Shown here: positions 1 through 5,312 of the stretch, in pieces
How the letters are laid out: the number at the start of each line of letters is the position of its first letter
Position numbering within the stretch: position 1 is the first letter of the stretch
NCBI GenBank assembly: GCA_944393305.1
Contig: CALXZS010000098.1
Coordinates: forward strand, 1 to 5,314
Source of the DNA: an uncultured Clostridia bacterium
Lineage (GTDB): Bacteria; Bacillota; Clostridia; TANB77; CAG-508
Length of the DNA: 5,314 nt
Direction of reading: 5' to 3'
Made by a program: the position numbers and the translations under genes
Notes under the pieces: model-generated
Database searches by the model: none
Seen by the model: only the letters and a program-made list of their open reading frames with translations
Told to the model about the DNA's origin: nothing

Positions 1-108
1 ATCTCCTAAACATATGATTTTATCTACTTTTCTTTTTTCTATATCTTTTAGAGTTGCTTTTAATGCTTCTAAATTCCCATGTATATCTGAAATAACTGCT
101 ATTTTCAT
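1..108 (-). CDS. Metallophosphoesterase, N-terminal part (cut by window edge)
   Basis: The first 36 codons of a gene that runs off the left edge of the window. The protein begins MKIAVISDIHGN and reaches LGD at residue 36. This gives the first two metal-binding blocks of calcineurin-like phosphoesterases: D8-x-H10 in SDIHGN, and GD at 35-36. The very short N-terminus before SDIHGN is typical of the small YfcE/MJ0936-type bacterial phosphodiesterases, which hydrolyse phosphodiester bonds using a two-metal centre in the cytoplasm. The exact substrate cannot be told from this fragment. The ATG start is supported by GGAGG at 119-123, ten bases upstream. The Nudix gene stops only 16 bases before this start, so the two are probably co-transcribed. 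The remaining metal ligands (GNHD and the later histidines) lie outside the window. Confidence 0.88.
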   Translation of the reverse strand, partial: MKIAVISDIHGNLEALKATLKDIEKRKVDKIICLGD

Positions 109-124
109 TATTTTATGACCTCCA

Positions 125-628
125 TTATTTCATTTTCTTATTATTATCTTTTTCTAATTTATAGTCTATTCGCAAAATATTCTCTTGTTCATCTACTTTT
201 ATATGTAAGTTAAAATTGCAATTATCCTCTATTAAGCCTTTTATAAGAAATTTATCTAATAATATTATATTCGACAATATTTTTTCTTTTTTTAATAATT
301 CATCTATATCTATCCACTCTGATGTATTTTCCTCAAACTCCTGTGGTTCTCCTTCATATTCCTTAGAGATAAATGTGTCAAATATAAACATTCTATCTGG
401 ATATTCTATTGTCATAATTCCTTTATATTTTAGATTTTGTATATTTATTCCTGTTTCTTCTTTCATTTCTCTTATTGCTGTTTGCTTTGGGTTTTCTCCT
501 TCCTCAATTTTGCCTCCAGGTATATCGTAATATCCTTCTTTTTTATTACCTTTTTTATATTTTGTTACTACTACTTCATTGTCTTTTATTAAATAGCATC
601 GTACTGCCTTTCTTATTGGCTTATCCAT
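125..628 (-). CDS. Nudix hydrolase (MutT-like), 167 aa
   Basis: A complete cytoplasmic Nudix hydrolase. The full Nudix box G-x5-E-x7-REUxEExGU is present at residues 39-61 (GKIEEGE, then REMKEETGI), with the metal-binding glutamates E54, E57 and E58. The preceding YYDIPGG motif is what MutT/NTP-pyrophosphatase-like members show. The family cleaves nucleoside diphosphate-linked compounds, often oxidised or non-canonical dNTPs; the substrate here is unknown. The acidic stretch around 85-105 with W-I-D fits the C-terminal half of the fold, and a charged tail closes the protein. Start choice: a longer reading begins at a TTG at 643, but the bases there (GGAGAG at 636-641) are the ribosome binding site for the ATG at 628, seven bases away. 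The gene lies 49 bases after the broken nucleotidase remnant and 16 bases before the phosphoesterase, as one apparent operon. Confidence 0.9.
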   Translation of the reverse strand: MDKPIRKAVRCYLIKDNEVVVTKYKKGNKKEGYYDIPGGKIEEGENPKQTAIREMKEETGINIQNLKYKGIMTIEYPDRMFIFDTFISKEYEGEPQEFEENTSEWIDIDELLKKEKILSNIILLDKFLIKGLIEDNCNFNLHIKVDEQENILRIDYKLEKDNNKKMK

Positions 629-635
629 AATATTT

Positions 636-641
636 CTCTCC
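636..641 (-). promoter_or_regulatory. Ribosome binding site deciding the Nudix start
   Basis: GGAGAG on the minus strand lies seven bases before the ATG at 628. It is inside the five extra codons that a TTG start at 643 would add, so it argues for the shorter protein. Confidence 0.75.
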
Positions 642-677
642 AATCCTATATATATTCTGAATCCCTTATATTTTTAA

Positions 678-955
678 TTATATCAATTCTTCTTTTACAT
701 CTAGCCAATTATTTACTCTTACTATTCCTTTAGCTTTAAGTTCGTTATCAGTTAATTTTTTATTTCTAAATTCTGTAAATAATAACTTTTTATCACAATT
801 TTCTAAATTTGATACTCTATCATCAATTCCTATGTCATATTTTATTTATGTAGTTTGACAAAATCTACTTTTTCTAAAAATTCTATTAAATAATTTGAGA
901 AATTCCCTACTACAATAACTTCATCCATATCAATCATAATAGTTTTTTTATCCAT
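678..955 (-). pseudogene. HAD-type 5'-nucleotidase (NT5C-like) remnant with internal deletion
   Basis: Two pieces of one gene with the middle missing. The N-terminal piece (955 to 842) starts at ATG with a good GGAGG at 965-969. It reads MDKKTIMIDMDEVIVV, giving the HAD nucleophile motif D9-M-D11, runs to about residue 37 and hits TAA at 842-844. The C-terminal piece (845 to 678) is in another frame. It reads KYDIGIDDRVSNLENCDKKL at its start, carrying the acidic DD of HAD motif IV, and ends VNNWLDVKEELI then TAA. About 90 residues are left, against my recollection of roughly 180-190 for this type of firmicute HAD/NT5C nucleotidase, so about 90-100 central residues (cap and motifs II-III) are gone. 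The N-terminal piece keeps start, ribosome site and an upstream promoter-like sequence, so the loss looks recent. It heads the same run as the Nudix and phosphoesterase genes. The family name is from memory of the conserved ends and is less certain than the deletion itself. Confidence 0.72.
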
Positions 956-1016
956 TCTTATTTTCCTCCGTTTTAAAACTTGCTATAAAAACGTCGCAAA
1001 TTTCATATTTTCCTTA

Positions 1017-1045
1017 TTTATATCATAAAATCCGTATAAAAACAA
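1017..1045 (-). promoter_or_regulatory. Possible sigma-A promoter of the nucleotidase-Nudix-phosphoesterase run
   Basis: On the minus strand, TTGTTT (1040-1045), a 17-base spacer and TATAAA (1017-1022) lie about 60 bases before the nucleotidase start. The -10 matches consensus at five of six bases and the -35 at only three. In such AT-rich DNA this kind of match is weak evidence. Its place between the relaxase terminator and the next gene is the main support. Confidence 0.35.
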
Positions 1046-1060
1046 TTATTTCCAGAAATT

Positions 1061-1102
1061 AATATAAAAGAGATTGCCACTTTTATATATAACAACCTCT
1101 TT
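1061..1102 (-). terminator. Hairpin terminator after the relaxase gene
   Basis: On the minus strand AAAGAGGTTG (1093-1102) pairs with CAATCTCTTT (1067-1076). This gives a ten-base stem with one G-T wobble and a 16-base loop, followed by a T-rich run (TTTATATT). It starts seven bases beyond the relaxase TAA (1109-1111). The long loop makes it less than ideal, but position, stem and tail all fit rho-independent termination of the mob operon. It also marks the boundary between the element and the host-type genes to its left. Confidence 0.65.
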
Positions 1103-1108
1103 GTATTA

Positions 1109-2482
1109 TTATCTGTTTAAATTCCTATCCTTTTTCTCTGTTTTGGTAATATCTTCTTGAGTTCTCTTCATTTGTGTTTCAATTTTTATAACTTCTTTAA
1201 CTTTTGGTGTATCTTCTAAAATATAATTTGCTATTTTTAGATTTTTTCTATATTTATCTAGCATAGTAGTACATTCATCTCGCTTTGTTTTGTATTCTTT
1301 TATTAGAATATCATCTGTACAATTTCTTAGCTTATTTCTATATTTTTGTCTTAAATTGATAACACTTTCTATATCTTTTTCAGTTTGTGAAATATAGTTT
1401 TTTACATCATCAAATGTTTTTAATTTTCCTGTCACAATAAGTCTAATTTCATTAGTATATCGTTGCATTTTTCTGACTTCTTGTTTCATTTCTGGAGATA
1501 GTGGTTTGTAATTTTCTCGTTTTGGTATTAAGCCTAATAAATGAAATAGTAATATAAAAAGTACATCAATTCCACTCATTTTACTAATATCTTTTAAATT
1601 TCCTTTATATTTATAAACTTTATATTTTGTATAATTCTTTTTTGGTTTTATCAATTTATAATATTCATCTTGCACATAATATGGATTTTGAAAAACTCTT
1701 TCTGCAATATTTTTCGGTAAATACTTTTCTCCTAACTGATACATTCTTACTGCTTTTTTATCATTCATTGAACGAATTGTAGGATACTTTCGATTATTAT
1801 CATCATTTATAATATAGCCTTTTTTATACATTATCTTTTTAAATTGTGAATAAGTTACACACATTCCCATTGCTTCATCCATAGCTTGTCTCATTAGATT
1901 ATATTTCGTTGGCTCTCCTCGTTTTTCTGCAAAATATATACTTCTTGGTGTTTTTCCTTTTGGCTTTTCAATAATTGTTAGTCCATATTCTCTACATAGT
2001 TCATCTGATAACTCTCTGAAATGATAATATGCTTCTTTGTTACAATTAAACTTCTTTCCTGTAAACATATTTACTGAATTTACCACAAAATGATTATGAT
2101 ATGTGCCAGTATTAAAGTGTGTTGCAACTACTACTTGATATTCACTCCACATCTTTTCTGCTAATTCTACTCCGATTTTGTGTGCTAATTCTGGCGAAAC
2201 TTCTCCTGTTTTAAAACTTTGGTATGCGTGATATGCAACATTTCCTGTAATTTTATCAAATCTATTTTGTATTGCTGTCATTTCTTCATAAGCTGTTTTG
2301 GCTTTACAATTTACTCCTGTTACATACATAGTCTTCTCATTTTTATCTATGGTTTTCTCATCATTTTCTGCATATTTTAATACTTGTTTTAAATCAGAAA
2401 ATGTTGTCTTTTCTGGATTTTTTGCATAGCTTATTACTCGAGAGATACTATCTTTAATTGCCCATATTTTCGTTGTTGCCAC
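1109..2482 (-). CDS. MobP-type relaxase (relaxase/mobilization nuclease), 457 aa
   Basis: This protein nicks oriT, stays covalently bound to the 5' end and pilots the strand into the recipient. It has the Relaxase domain of the VirD2/MobP class carried by many clostridial integrative elements: opening MATTKIW, probable catalytic tyrosine Y19 in VISYAKNPEKT, YHAYQSF (82-88) with H85, and the metal-binding motif THFNTGTYHNHF with H122, H129 and H131. FNCNKEAYYHFRELSDELCREYGL follows, as is usual in the subfamily. A hydrophobic stretch (about 309-325) precedes a charged, helical, probably coiled-coil C-terminus (about 340-457). The start codon is GTG, chosen because it gives the conserved MATTKIW opening and has GGAG at 2492-2495, nine bases upstream. 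It overlaps the end of mobC by 29 bases, so the two are probably translationally coupled. No frameshift or premature stop is seen and the length is normal, so the relaxase should be functional. Confidence 0.93.
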   Translation of the reverse strand: MATTKIWAIKDSISRVISYAKNPEKTTFSDLKQVLKYAENDEKTIDKNEKTMYVTGVNCKAKTAYEEMTAIQNRFDKITGNVAYHAYQSFKTGEVSPELAHKIGVELAEKMWSEYQVVVATHFNTGTYHNHFVVNSVNMFTGKKFNCNKEAYYHFRELSDELCREYGLTIIEKPKGKTPRSIYFAEKRGEPTKYNLMRQAMDEAMGMCVTYSQFKKIMYKKGYIINDDNNRKYPTIRSMNDKKAVRMYQLGEKYLPKNIAERVFQNPYYVQDEYYKLIKPKKNYTKYKVYKYKGNLKDISKMSGIDVLFILLFHLLGLIPKRENYKPLSPEMKQEVRKMQRYTNEIRLIVTGKLKTFDDVKNYISQTEKDIESVINLRQKYRNKLRNCTDDILIKEYKTKRDECTTMLDKYRKNLKIANYILEDTPKVKEVIKIETQMKRTQEDITKTEKKDRNLNR

Positions 2483-2777
2483 TCACATCATCTCCATCTT
2501 TTTTGTAATTGTAAATGTCTAAAAAATCACTTTGCATTTTTGTTATCTTGTCTTTTATTTCTTCATCACTCATATAAGAAAACTCATTTTTTAATTCAAC
2601 AATTCCATTGTAAATTTTACGAAGTTCTTCATCTGGTATTGAATAAATTTCTTTTTGCAATCCTGATTTTCTTAAATAAGCTGACAAATTCAAGTTACTT
2701 TTTTTAGCATTTCTTTGTAATTTTTTCTTTTCATTTTCACTCACTCTAACATTAATTCCTATTGTTCTATTTCTCAT
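2454..2777 (-). CDS. mobC: MobC-like relaxosome accessory protein, 107 aa
   Basis: A small basic protein of the plasmid mobilization relaxosome (MobC) type, which binds oriT and helps the relaxase open and nick the DNA. The N-terminus TIGINVRVSENEKKKL (5-20) followed by NLNLSAYLRKSGL fits a ribbon-helix-helix fold: one beta strand, then two helices, the second with the usual S-x-Y-L-R start. The C-terminal half (about 45-95) is charged and helical and ends in a short flexible tail. AGGAAG at 2787-2792 lies nine bases before the ATG. The 3' end overlaps the relaxase start, the standard mobC-relaxase arrangement. The repeat-rich island 100 bases upstream is its likely binding site, and such proteins often repress their own promoter there. 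The family call rests on fold pattern and context rather than a full-length match. Confidence 0.85.
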   Translation of the reverse strand: MRNRTIGINVRVSENEKKKLQRNAKKSNLNLSAYLRKSGLQKEIYSIPDEELRKIYNGIVELKNEFSYMSDEEIKDKITKMQSDFLDIYNYKKDGDDVSGNNENMGN

Positions 2778-2885
2778 AATTTTTCACTTCCTTTTTATAA
2801 ATTCCCATTCTATTTTTTATAAAATCTTTTAAAAAATTTTTAATTTCTTATTCAATTTTAATTTCTATTTTTTTGTTTCATAAGG

Positions 2886-2914
2886 TAGGGGTTATAGGGG
2901 TAGATTTTTCCCCT
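2886..2914. repeat. TAGGGGT direct repeats with complementary CCCCT
   Basis: TAGGGGT occurs at 2886-2892 and 2895-2901. AGGGG (2896-2900) can pair with CCCCT (2910-2914) across a nine-base loop, and the first copy offers an alternative partner. These are the only G-runs of this kind in the window and form the mobC-side edge of the candidate oriT. Confidence 0.6.
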
Positions 2915-2917
2915 TTC

Positions 2918-2958
2918 AGCATAAGCTGTCGGTTTTGTGGCAATACAAAACCTATGCT
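2918..2958. repeat. Two-level inverted repeat in the candidate oriT
   Basis: Inner arms GGTTTTGT (2931-2938) and ACAAAACC (2945-2952) are perfectly complementary around the six-base loop GGCAAT. Outer arms AGCATA (2918-2923) and TATGCT (2953-2958) are also perfectly complementary and abut the inner stem on one side. On the other side a seven-base bulge (AGCTGTC, 2924-2930) intervenes. That makes 14 perfect pairs within 41 bases, far more than expected by chance here. Confidence 0.8.
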
Positions 2959-2992
2959 CGCTACACTTATAGACATTAAATTTGGCAATACA
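2938..2992. repeat. Direct repeat TGGCAATACA, two copies 45 bases apart
   Basis: Copies lie at 2938-2947 and 2983-2992. The first forms the loop and one side of the inner hairpin. The second overlaps a small hairpin, GGCAA (2984-2988) with TTGCC (2994-2998). Repeats of this size in an oriT are usually binding sites for the relaxase or its RHH helper. Confidence 0.65.
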
Positions 2993-3021
2993 TTTGCCTG
3001 TTTGCTCCTACCAGTAATTTC

Positions 3022-3414
3022 TTATGCATATATTAGTTCTTTTAATATAATTTCTTCTGCTATATTCTTAAAATTATTCATCATACTAAACCAATATAAT
3101 TGTTCTGTATTTTTCATTTCTTCTGTTAAATTATTTTGTTGTTTTAGTTGCTCAATTAGAATGTTAATTCTTGTTTGTGCTGTTTCTTGAATCTCTTTTA
3201 AATGTTTATTCAATGTTCCATTCATGAACATTATTGTATATTCTGCTTTCTTATTTTCTTTTAGAAATTTTAATCTCATTCTTCCGTATTTATTTAATAT
3301 AATTTTTTCTTCTTTCTCTAAAACTAAATTGGGCATAAAATAATCTCCAACCTTTGTATATTCAATTTCATATTTATTTTCAATATTGTTGTTTCTTACT
3401 TCTTTATTTTCCAT
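3022..3414 (-). CDS. tnpV: TnpV-like transposon-encoded protein, 130 aa
   Basis: Matches the TnpV family named after Tn4451, small proteins encoded next to large serine recombinases and of unsettled function (an accessory role in excision or transposition has been assumed). Recognisable blocks are YTKVGDYFMPNL (19-30), NKYGRMRLKFLKENK (41-55), a helical core LNKHLKEIQETAQTRINILI (68-87), and the ending MMNNFKNIAEEIILKELIYA (111-130). Its length is normal for the family. Start: an in-frame ATG exists at 3429, but it has no ribosome site. The ATG at 3414 has GGAGG at 3423-3427, eight bases upstream, which falls within the codons of the longer reading, so 3414 is preferred. It lies 23 bases after the recombinase stop, so both were probably made from one transcript. 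No damage is visible. Confidence 0.88.
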   Translation of the reverse strand: MENKEVRNNNIENKYEIEYTKVGDYFMPNLVLEKEEKIILNKYGRMRLKFLKENKKAEYTIMFMNGTLNKHLKEIQETAQTRINILIEQLKQQNNLTEEMKNTEQLYWFSMMNNFKNIAEEIILKELIYA

Positions 3415-3422
3415 TTTCAATT

Positions 3423-3427
3423 CCTCC
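3423..3427 (-). promoter_or_regulatory. Ribosome binding site deciding the tnpV start
   Basis: A consensus GGAGG lies eight bases before the ATG at 3414 and just inside the longer reading from 3429. It shows that the shorter protein is the real one. Confidence 0.8.
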
Positions 3428-3437
3428 ATTATAATTT

Positions 3438-3980
3438 TTAACTAACTTTCTTTCGTTCCTTTACTCTAATTGCTCCTACAATTCTATTTGCTTTTTTCTG
3501 TGGATACTTTTTATCATCTGTTATTAATTCGACTAATTTAAAAAGTTTTTCTCCATTATCATTTGTTTCATCTATTGTAAGGTATTTTTTCTGATAACCT
3601 TTTTTGGGTTCATCCAGTCTTGCCACTTCATAATAAGATACTTCGTAATAGTCATTTAATCGTTCAATATATTCTTGTAGTTCTTGCTTGTCCATCATAA
3701 CTGTTGTTCTAACTTCTTTGTCTTTTTCATCTGCAATAGTCATATCAAACATTCCATTTTGCATTAGTTTATATATTTGCTCTATAAATGTTTTTCTTAA
3801 TTTCATGTTTACTAGCTTATAATCGCCTTTACTATCTTTTTCAACTGTAATACTTTCTAGGAAGTTTGATATAAATTCTTGTTTTTCTTCTTTATCTTTG
3901 TTTTTCCATTCTGCCATTAGCATGTCATAAAATTTATTTGAACGAATTAGTTTTCCTTTTTCTACATCTCTATCTGCCAT
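3438..3980 (-). pseudogene. Recombinase segment 3: C-terminal domain
   Basis: In the same frame as segment 2, joined by 19 sense codons after the single TAA at position 406 (ELL, stop, QKRIETIDL). The bounds given are from the first ATG (residue 426), but the homologous reading continues back to 4037. No ribosome site precedes that ATG, so a separate protein is unlikely. FYDMLMAEWKNKDKEEKQEF and ESITVEKD match the end of the integrase core seen in clostridial recombinases of this group. From about residue 495 there is a further, less conserved extension (TIADEKDKEVRT through VGAIRVKERKKVS), as TnpX-like recombinases also carry. It stops 23 bases before tnpV. Confidence 0.8.
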
Positions 3981-4037
3981 TAAATGTTGTGGACTAAAAG
4001 ATTGTCTATTTAAGTCTATTGTTTCTATTCTTTTTTG

Positions 4038-4781
4038 TTATAGTAATTCTAATTTTTCATCAATTGCTTTATATTCTTTTGAAAATTCTTCTACATCAAC
4101 TATTTCTTTCAAGTATGCTTCTTTTATTCTGTTCTTTTGATTTCTTAATGTATTTATTTCTTTATCAAGTTTATCTGTATTTTTCTCTTTTTTATCTGCT
4201 AAAACAGGATAAAAGTATTTTTTTACTGTCATATCATATTCTATTAAATCCATTATCATTGGCATAACTTGTTCTTCTATTAAATCCTCACGAAGATATA
4301 TTTTGCATTCTGAACAATGGTAATACATATATTTTTTCTTTTTACCACCAGTTCCTTTACTGCCCATCAATTTGCCACATTTAGGACATTTCATTTTTTG
4401 CATAAAGATATAAACTCTATCTCTGCAATAAGCTCTTTGATTTTTCTCTTTTTGTATTTGTACATCTTCAAACATTGCTCTAGTAATAATAGGATCTACT
4501 ACATTAGGATATATTACAGGCTCTTTTCCTTGTTCTTTTGCTACTCTTTTAAATCGTTCATAATCTCCTACATAAATTTTGTTATTTATTATTTTTTCTA
4601 TGGTAGAATCATCCCATTTTTTAGGCTCTAAAACCTTTTCTTCGTTTAAAATATTAGCTATCGTTTGATAACTTTTACCTTGTAAATATAAATTAAATAT
4701 TCTAATAATAATATCTTTTGTTGTTTCATCAATTATAACTTTCTTTGTTTCATCTCGTTTATAACCTAGTGGACAAGTTCC
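4038..4781 (-). pseudogene. Recombinase segment 2: DNA-binding domain, zinc ribbon and coiled coil
   Basis: Out of frame with the catalytic domain but open from 4781 to the TAA at 4038-4040. It resumes exactly where segment 1 breaks, with GTCPLGYKRDE (159-169). It continues through the recombinase domain (LYLQGKSYQTIANILNEEKV, then IEKIINNKIYVGDY) to a zinc ribbon with C290-x2-C293 and C314-x2-C317 (MKCPKCGK and YYHCSECK). A charged coiled coil follows (KLDKEINTLRNQKNRIKEAY onward), the part that in large serine integrases steers integration versus excision. There is an ATG at 4475, but no convincing ribosome site before it, and starting there would cut the domain in two, so this is not an independent gene. 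Confidence 0.82.
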
Positions 4782-5256
4782 GTGGAAGATGTCCAGATTT
4801 TATTGCACCTGTTAGACCAAATTTTGTTCTTTCTGATACTATTTCAATCTCTAACTGAGACAAAACTGTTAGCATTCTAACAAAAAATCTCCCATTAGCA
4901 GTTGAAGTATTTACATCATCTCTATCACATACCAAATAGCAATGATATTCTTCTAGTTCTGAAATTAATACTTCTAAATCTCTAACAGACCTTGTAATTC
5001 TATCTAGTTTATAGGCAATAATATAATTAATTTTACCTGCTCTCATATCTTCCAGCATTTGTTGAAATGCTGGTCTGCCAGACATATTTTTTGCACTAAT
5101 TCCTGCATCTTTGTAAATTTTATAGATTTTATAATCTTTATATTCACAAAGCCCTCTTAACTTTTCCTCTTGTTCTCCTAAACTAAATCCTTCCCTTACT
5201 TGATCTTCTGTACTAACACGAATATAAATTCCTGCTACTTTTCTTTCTTCATTCAT
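4759..5256 (-). pseudogene. Recombinase segment 1: resolvase catalytic domain (frame ends early)
   Basis: The N-terminal piece carries the complete catalytic domain. The nucleophile is Ser15 in AGIYIRVSTEDQ, with Arg13 beside it. KDAGISAKNMSGRPAF (49-64), IIAYKLDRITRS with D85, R86 and R89, and NTSTANGRFFVRML (116-129) are all as expected for an active serine recombinase. The long helix E then leads into KFGLTGAIKSGHLP (145-158). After P158 an extra C at 4782 shifts the frame, so the product would end in eight unrelated residues and stop at 4759. This fragment could be translated from the normal start, since promoter and ribosome site are intact, but would lack the DNA-binding part. Confidence 0.85.
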
Positions 5257-5283
5257 TACAACATTACCTCCTTCTTTTAATGA

Positions 5284-5312
5284 ATAATAGAAAGACACTA
5301 AAAAAGTGTCAC
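5284..5312 (-). promoter_or_regulatory. Promoter of the recombinase-tnpV transcript
   Basis: On the minus strand GTGACA (5307-5312), a 17-base spacer (5290-5306) and TATTAT (5284-5289) lie 28 bases before the recombinase ATG. Both hexamers match the sigma-A consensus at five of six bases, and the distance to the ribosome site and start is good. A perfect dyad (next entry) covers the -35 and most of the spacer, which suggests control by a dimeric DNA-binding protein, possibly the recombinase itself. Confidence 0.55.
5294..5310. repeat. Perfect dyad GACACT-N5-AGTGTC over the recombinase promoter
   Basis: GACACT (5294-5299) and AGTGTC (5305-5310) are perfect six-base inverted arms around five A residues on the plus strand. 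Possible roles are an operator, the terminal binding site of the recombinase at the element's right end, or a weak terminator for a gene to the right (a T-rich stretch follows on the minus strand). Position favours the first two. The window ends four bases further on, so any wider symmetry or second copy cannot be seen. Confidence 0.6.

Larger units (their letters stand above)
2881..3000. other. oriT: Candidate origin of transfer (oriT)
   Basis: A block of about 40% G+C (48 of 120) abutting DNA of about 10% G+C on the mobC side. It is packed with symmetry: a two-level hairpin (2918-2958), a ten-base direct repeat (2938-2947 and 2983-2992), a small hairpin GGCAA/TTGCC (2984-2998) and two copies of TAGGGGT nine bases apart, followed by CCCCT. 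It lies directly upstream of mobC and the relaxase gene, which is the classical place for a MobP oriT. Known fact: relaxases of this class nick beside an inverted repeat near their own gene. Inference: this is that site. The nick position cannot be given from the sequence alone. Confidence 0.6.
2778..3021. other. Non-coding gap between tnpV and mobC
   Basis: This 244-base stretch has no credible gene. The part next to mobC (2778-2880) is extremely AT-rich (2821-2880 has only 6 G/C of 60) and must hold the mobC promoter and ribosome site. Promoter-like hexamers such as TTGAAT can be found, but the composition makes them meaningless. The part next to tnpV (2881-3000) is the repeat-rich candidate oriT described separately. 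Confidence 0.7.
3438..5256 (-). pseudogene. Large serine recombinase (TnpX/TndX type), broken by a frameshift and a nonsense codon
   Basis: The recombinase that should excise the element as a circle and integrate it by a serine-mediated double-strand exchange. Translating from ATG 5256 and correcting one extra base at 4782 and one TAA at 4038-4040 gives a single protein of about 605 positions. Domain order is the usual one: resolvase (1-150), recombinase DNA-binding domain (about 151-265), zinc ribbon (about 285-320), coiled coil (about 345-420) and a C-terminal domain to 605. The homology runs smoothly across both lesions, so they are point lesions and not gene borders. GGAGGT at 5266-5271 lies nine bases before the start; the open frame extends up to an ATG at 5298, but that one would read through the ribosome site. 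The three segments are described separately. Alternatives to true decay are base-call or assembly errors, since both lesions are single-base events. Confidence 0.88.

Noticed and set aside
216..530. Plus-strand open frame opposite the Nudix gene
   Set aside because: It is entirely antisense to a gene with a perfect Nudix box. Its serine- and isoleucine-rich product is typical of the complement of an AT-rich gene.
2090..2120. Relaxase motif III with Asn instead of the usual Asp (H-F-N in place of H-x-D) as an inactivating change
   Set aside because: The three histidines are intact, and as I recall many gut firmicute relaxases of this subfamily have the same HxNTGxYHNHF form, so it looks like a subfamily trait rather than damage.
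2873..3190. Plus-strand open frame of 105 codons across the candidate oriT
   Set aside because: It starts at a TTG without a ribosome site, runs antisense through the 3' part of tnpV and covers the inverted repeats. Its composition is explained by the oriT island, and no protein family is recognisable.
3438..4475. The open frames 4038-4475 and 3438-3980 as two independent genes
   Set aside because: They share one frame, are separated by a single stop plus 19 sense codons, lack ribosome sites at their ATGs, and together spell the middle and end of one recombinase.
4019..4631. Two plus-strand open frames (4019-4267 and 4317-4631) with membrane-like products
   Set aside because: They are phenylalanine- and leucine-rich shadows of the lysine- and glutamate-rich recombinase on the other strand. 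They lack ribosome sites and family features.
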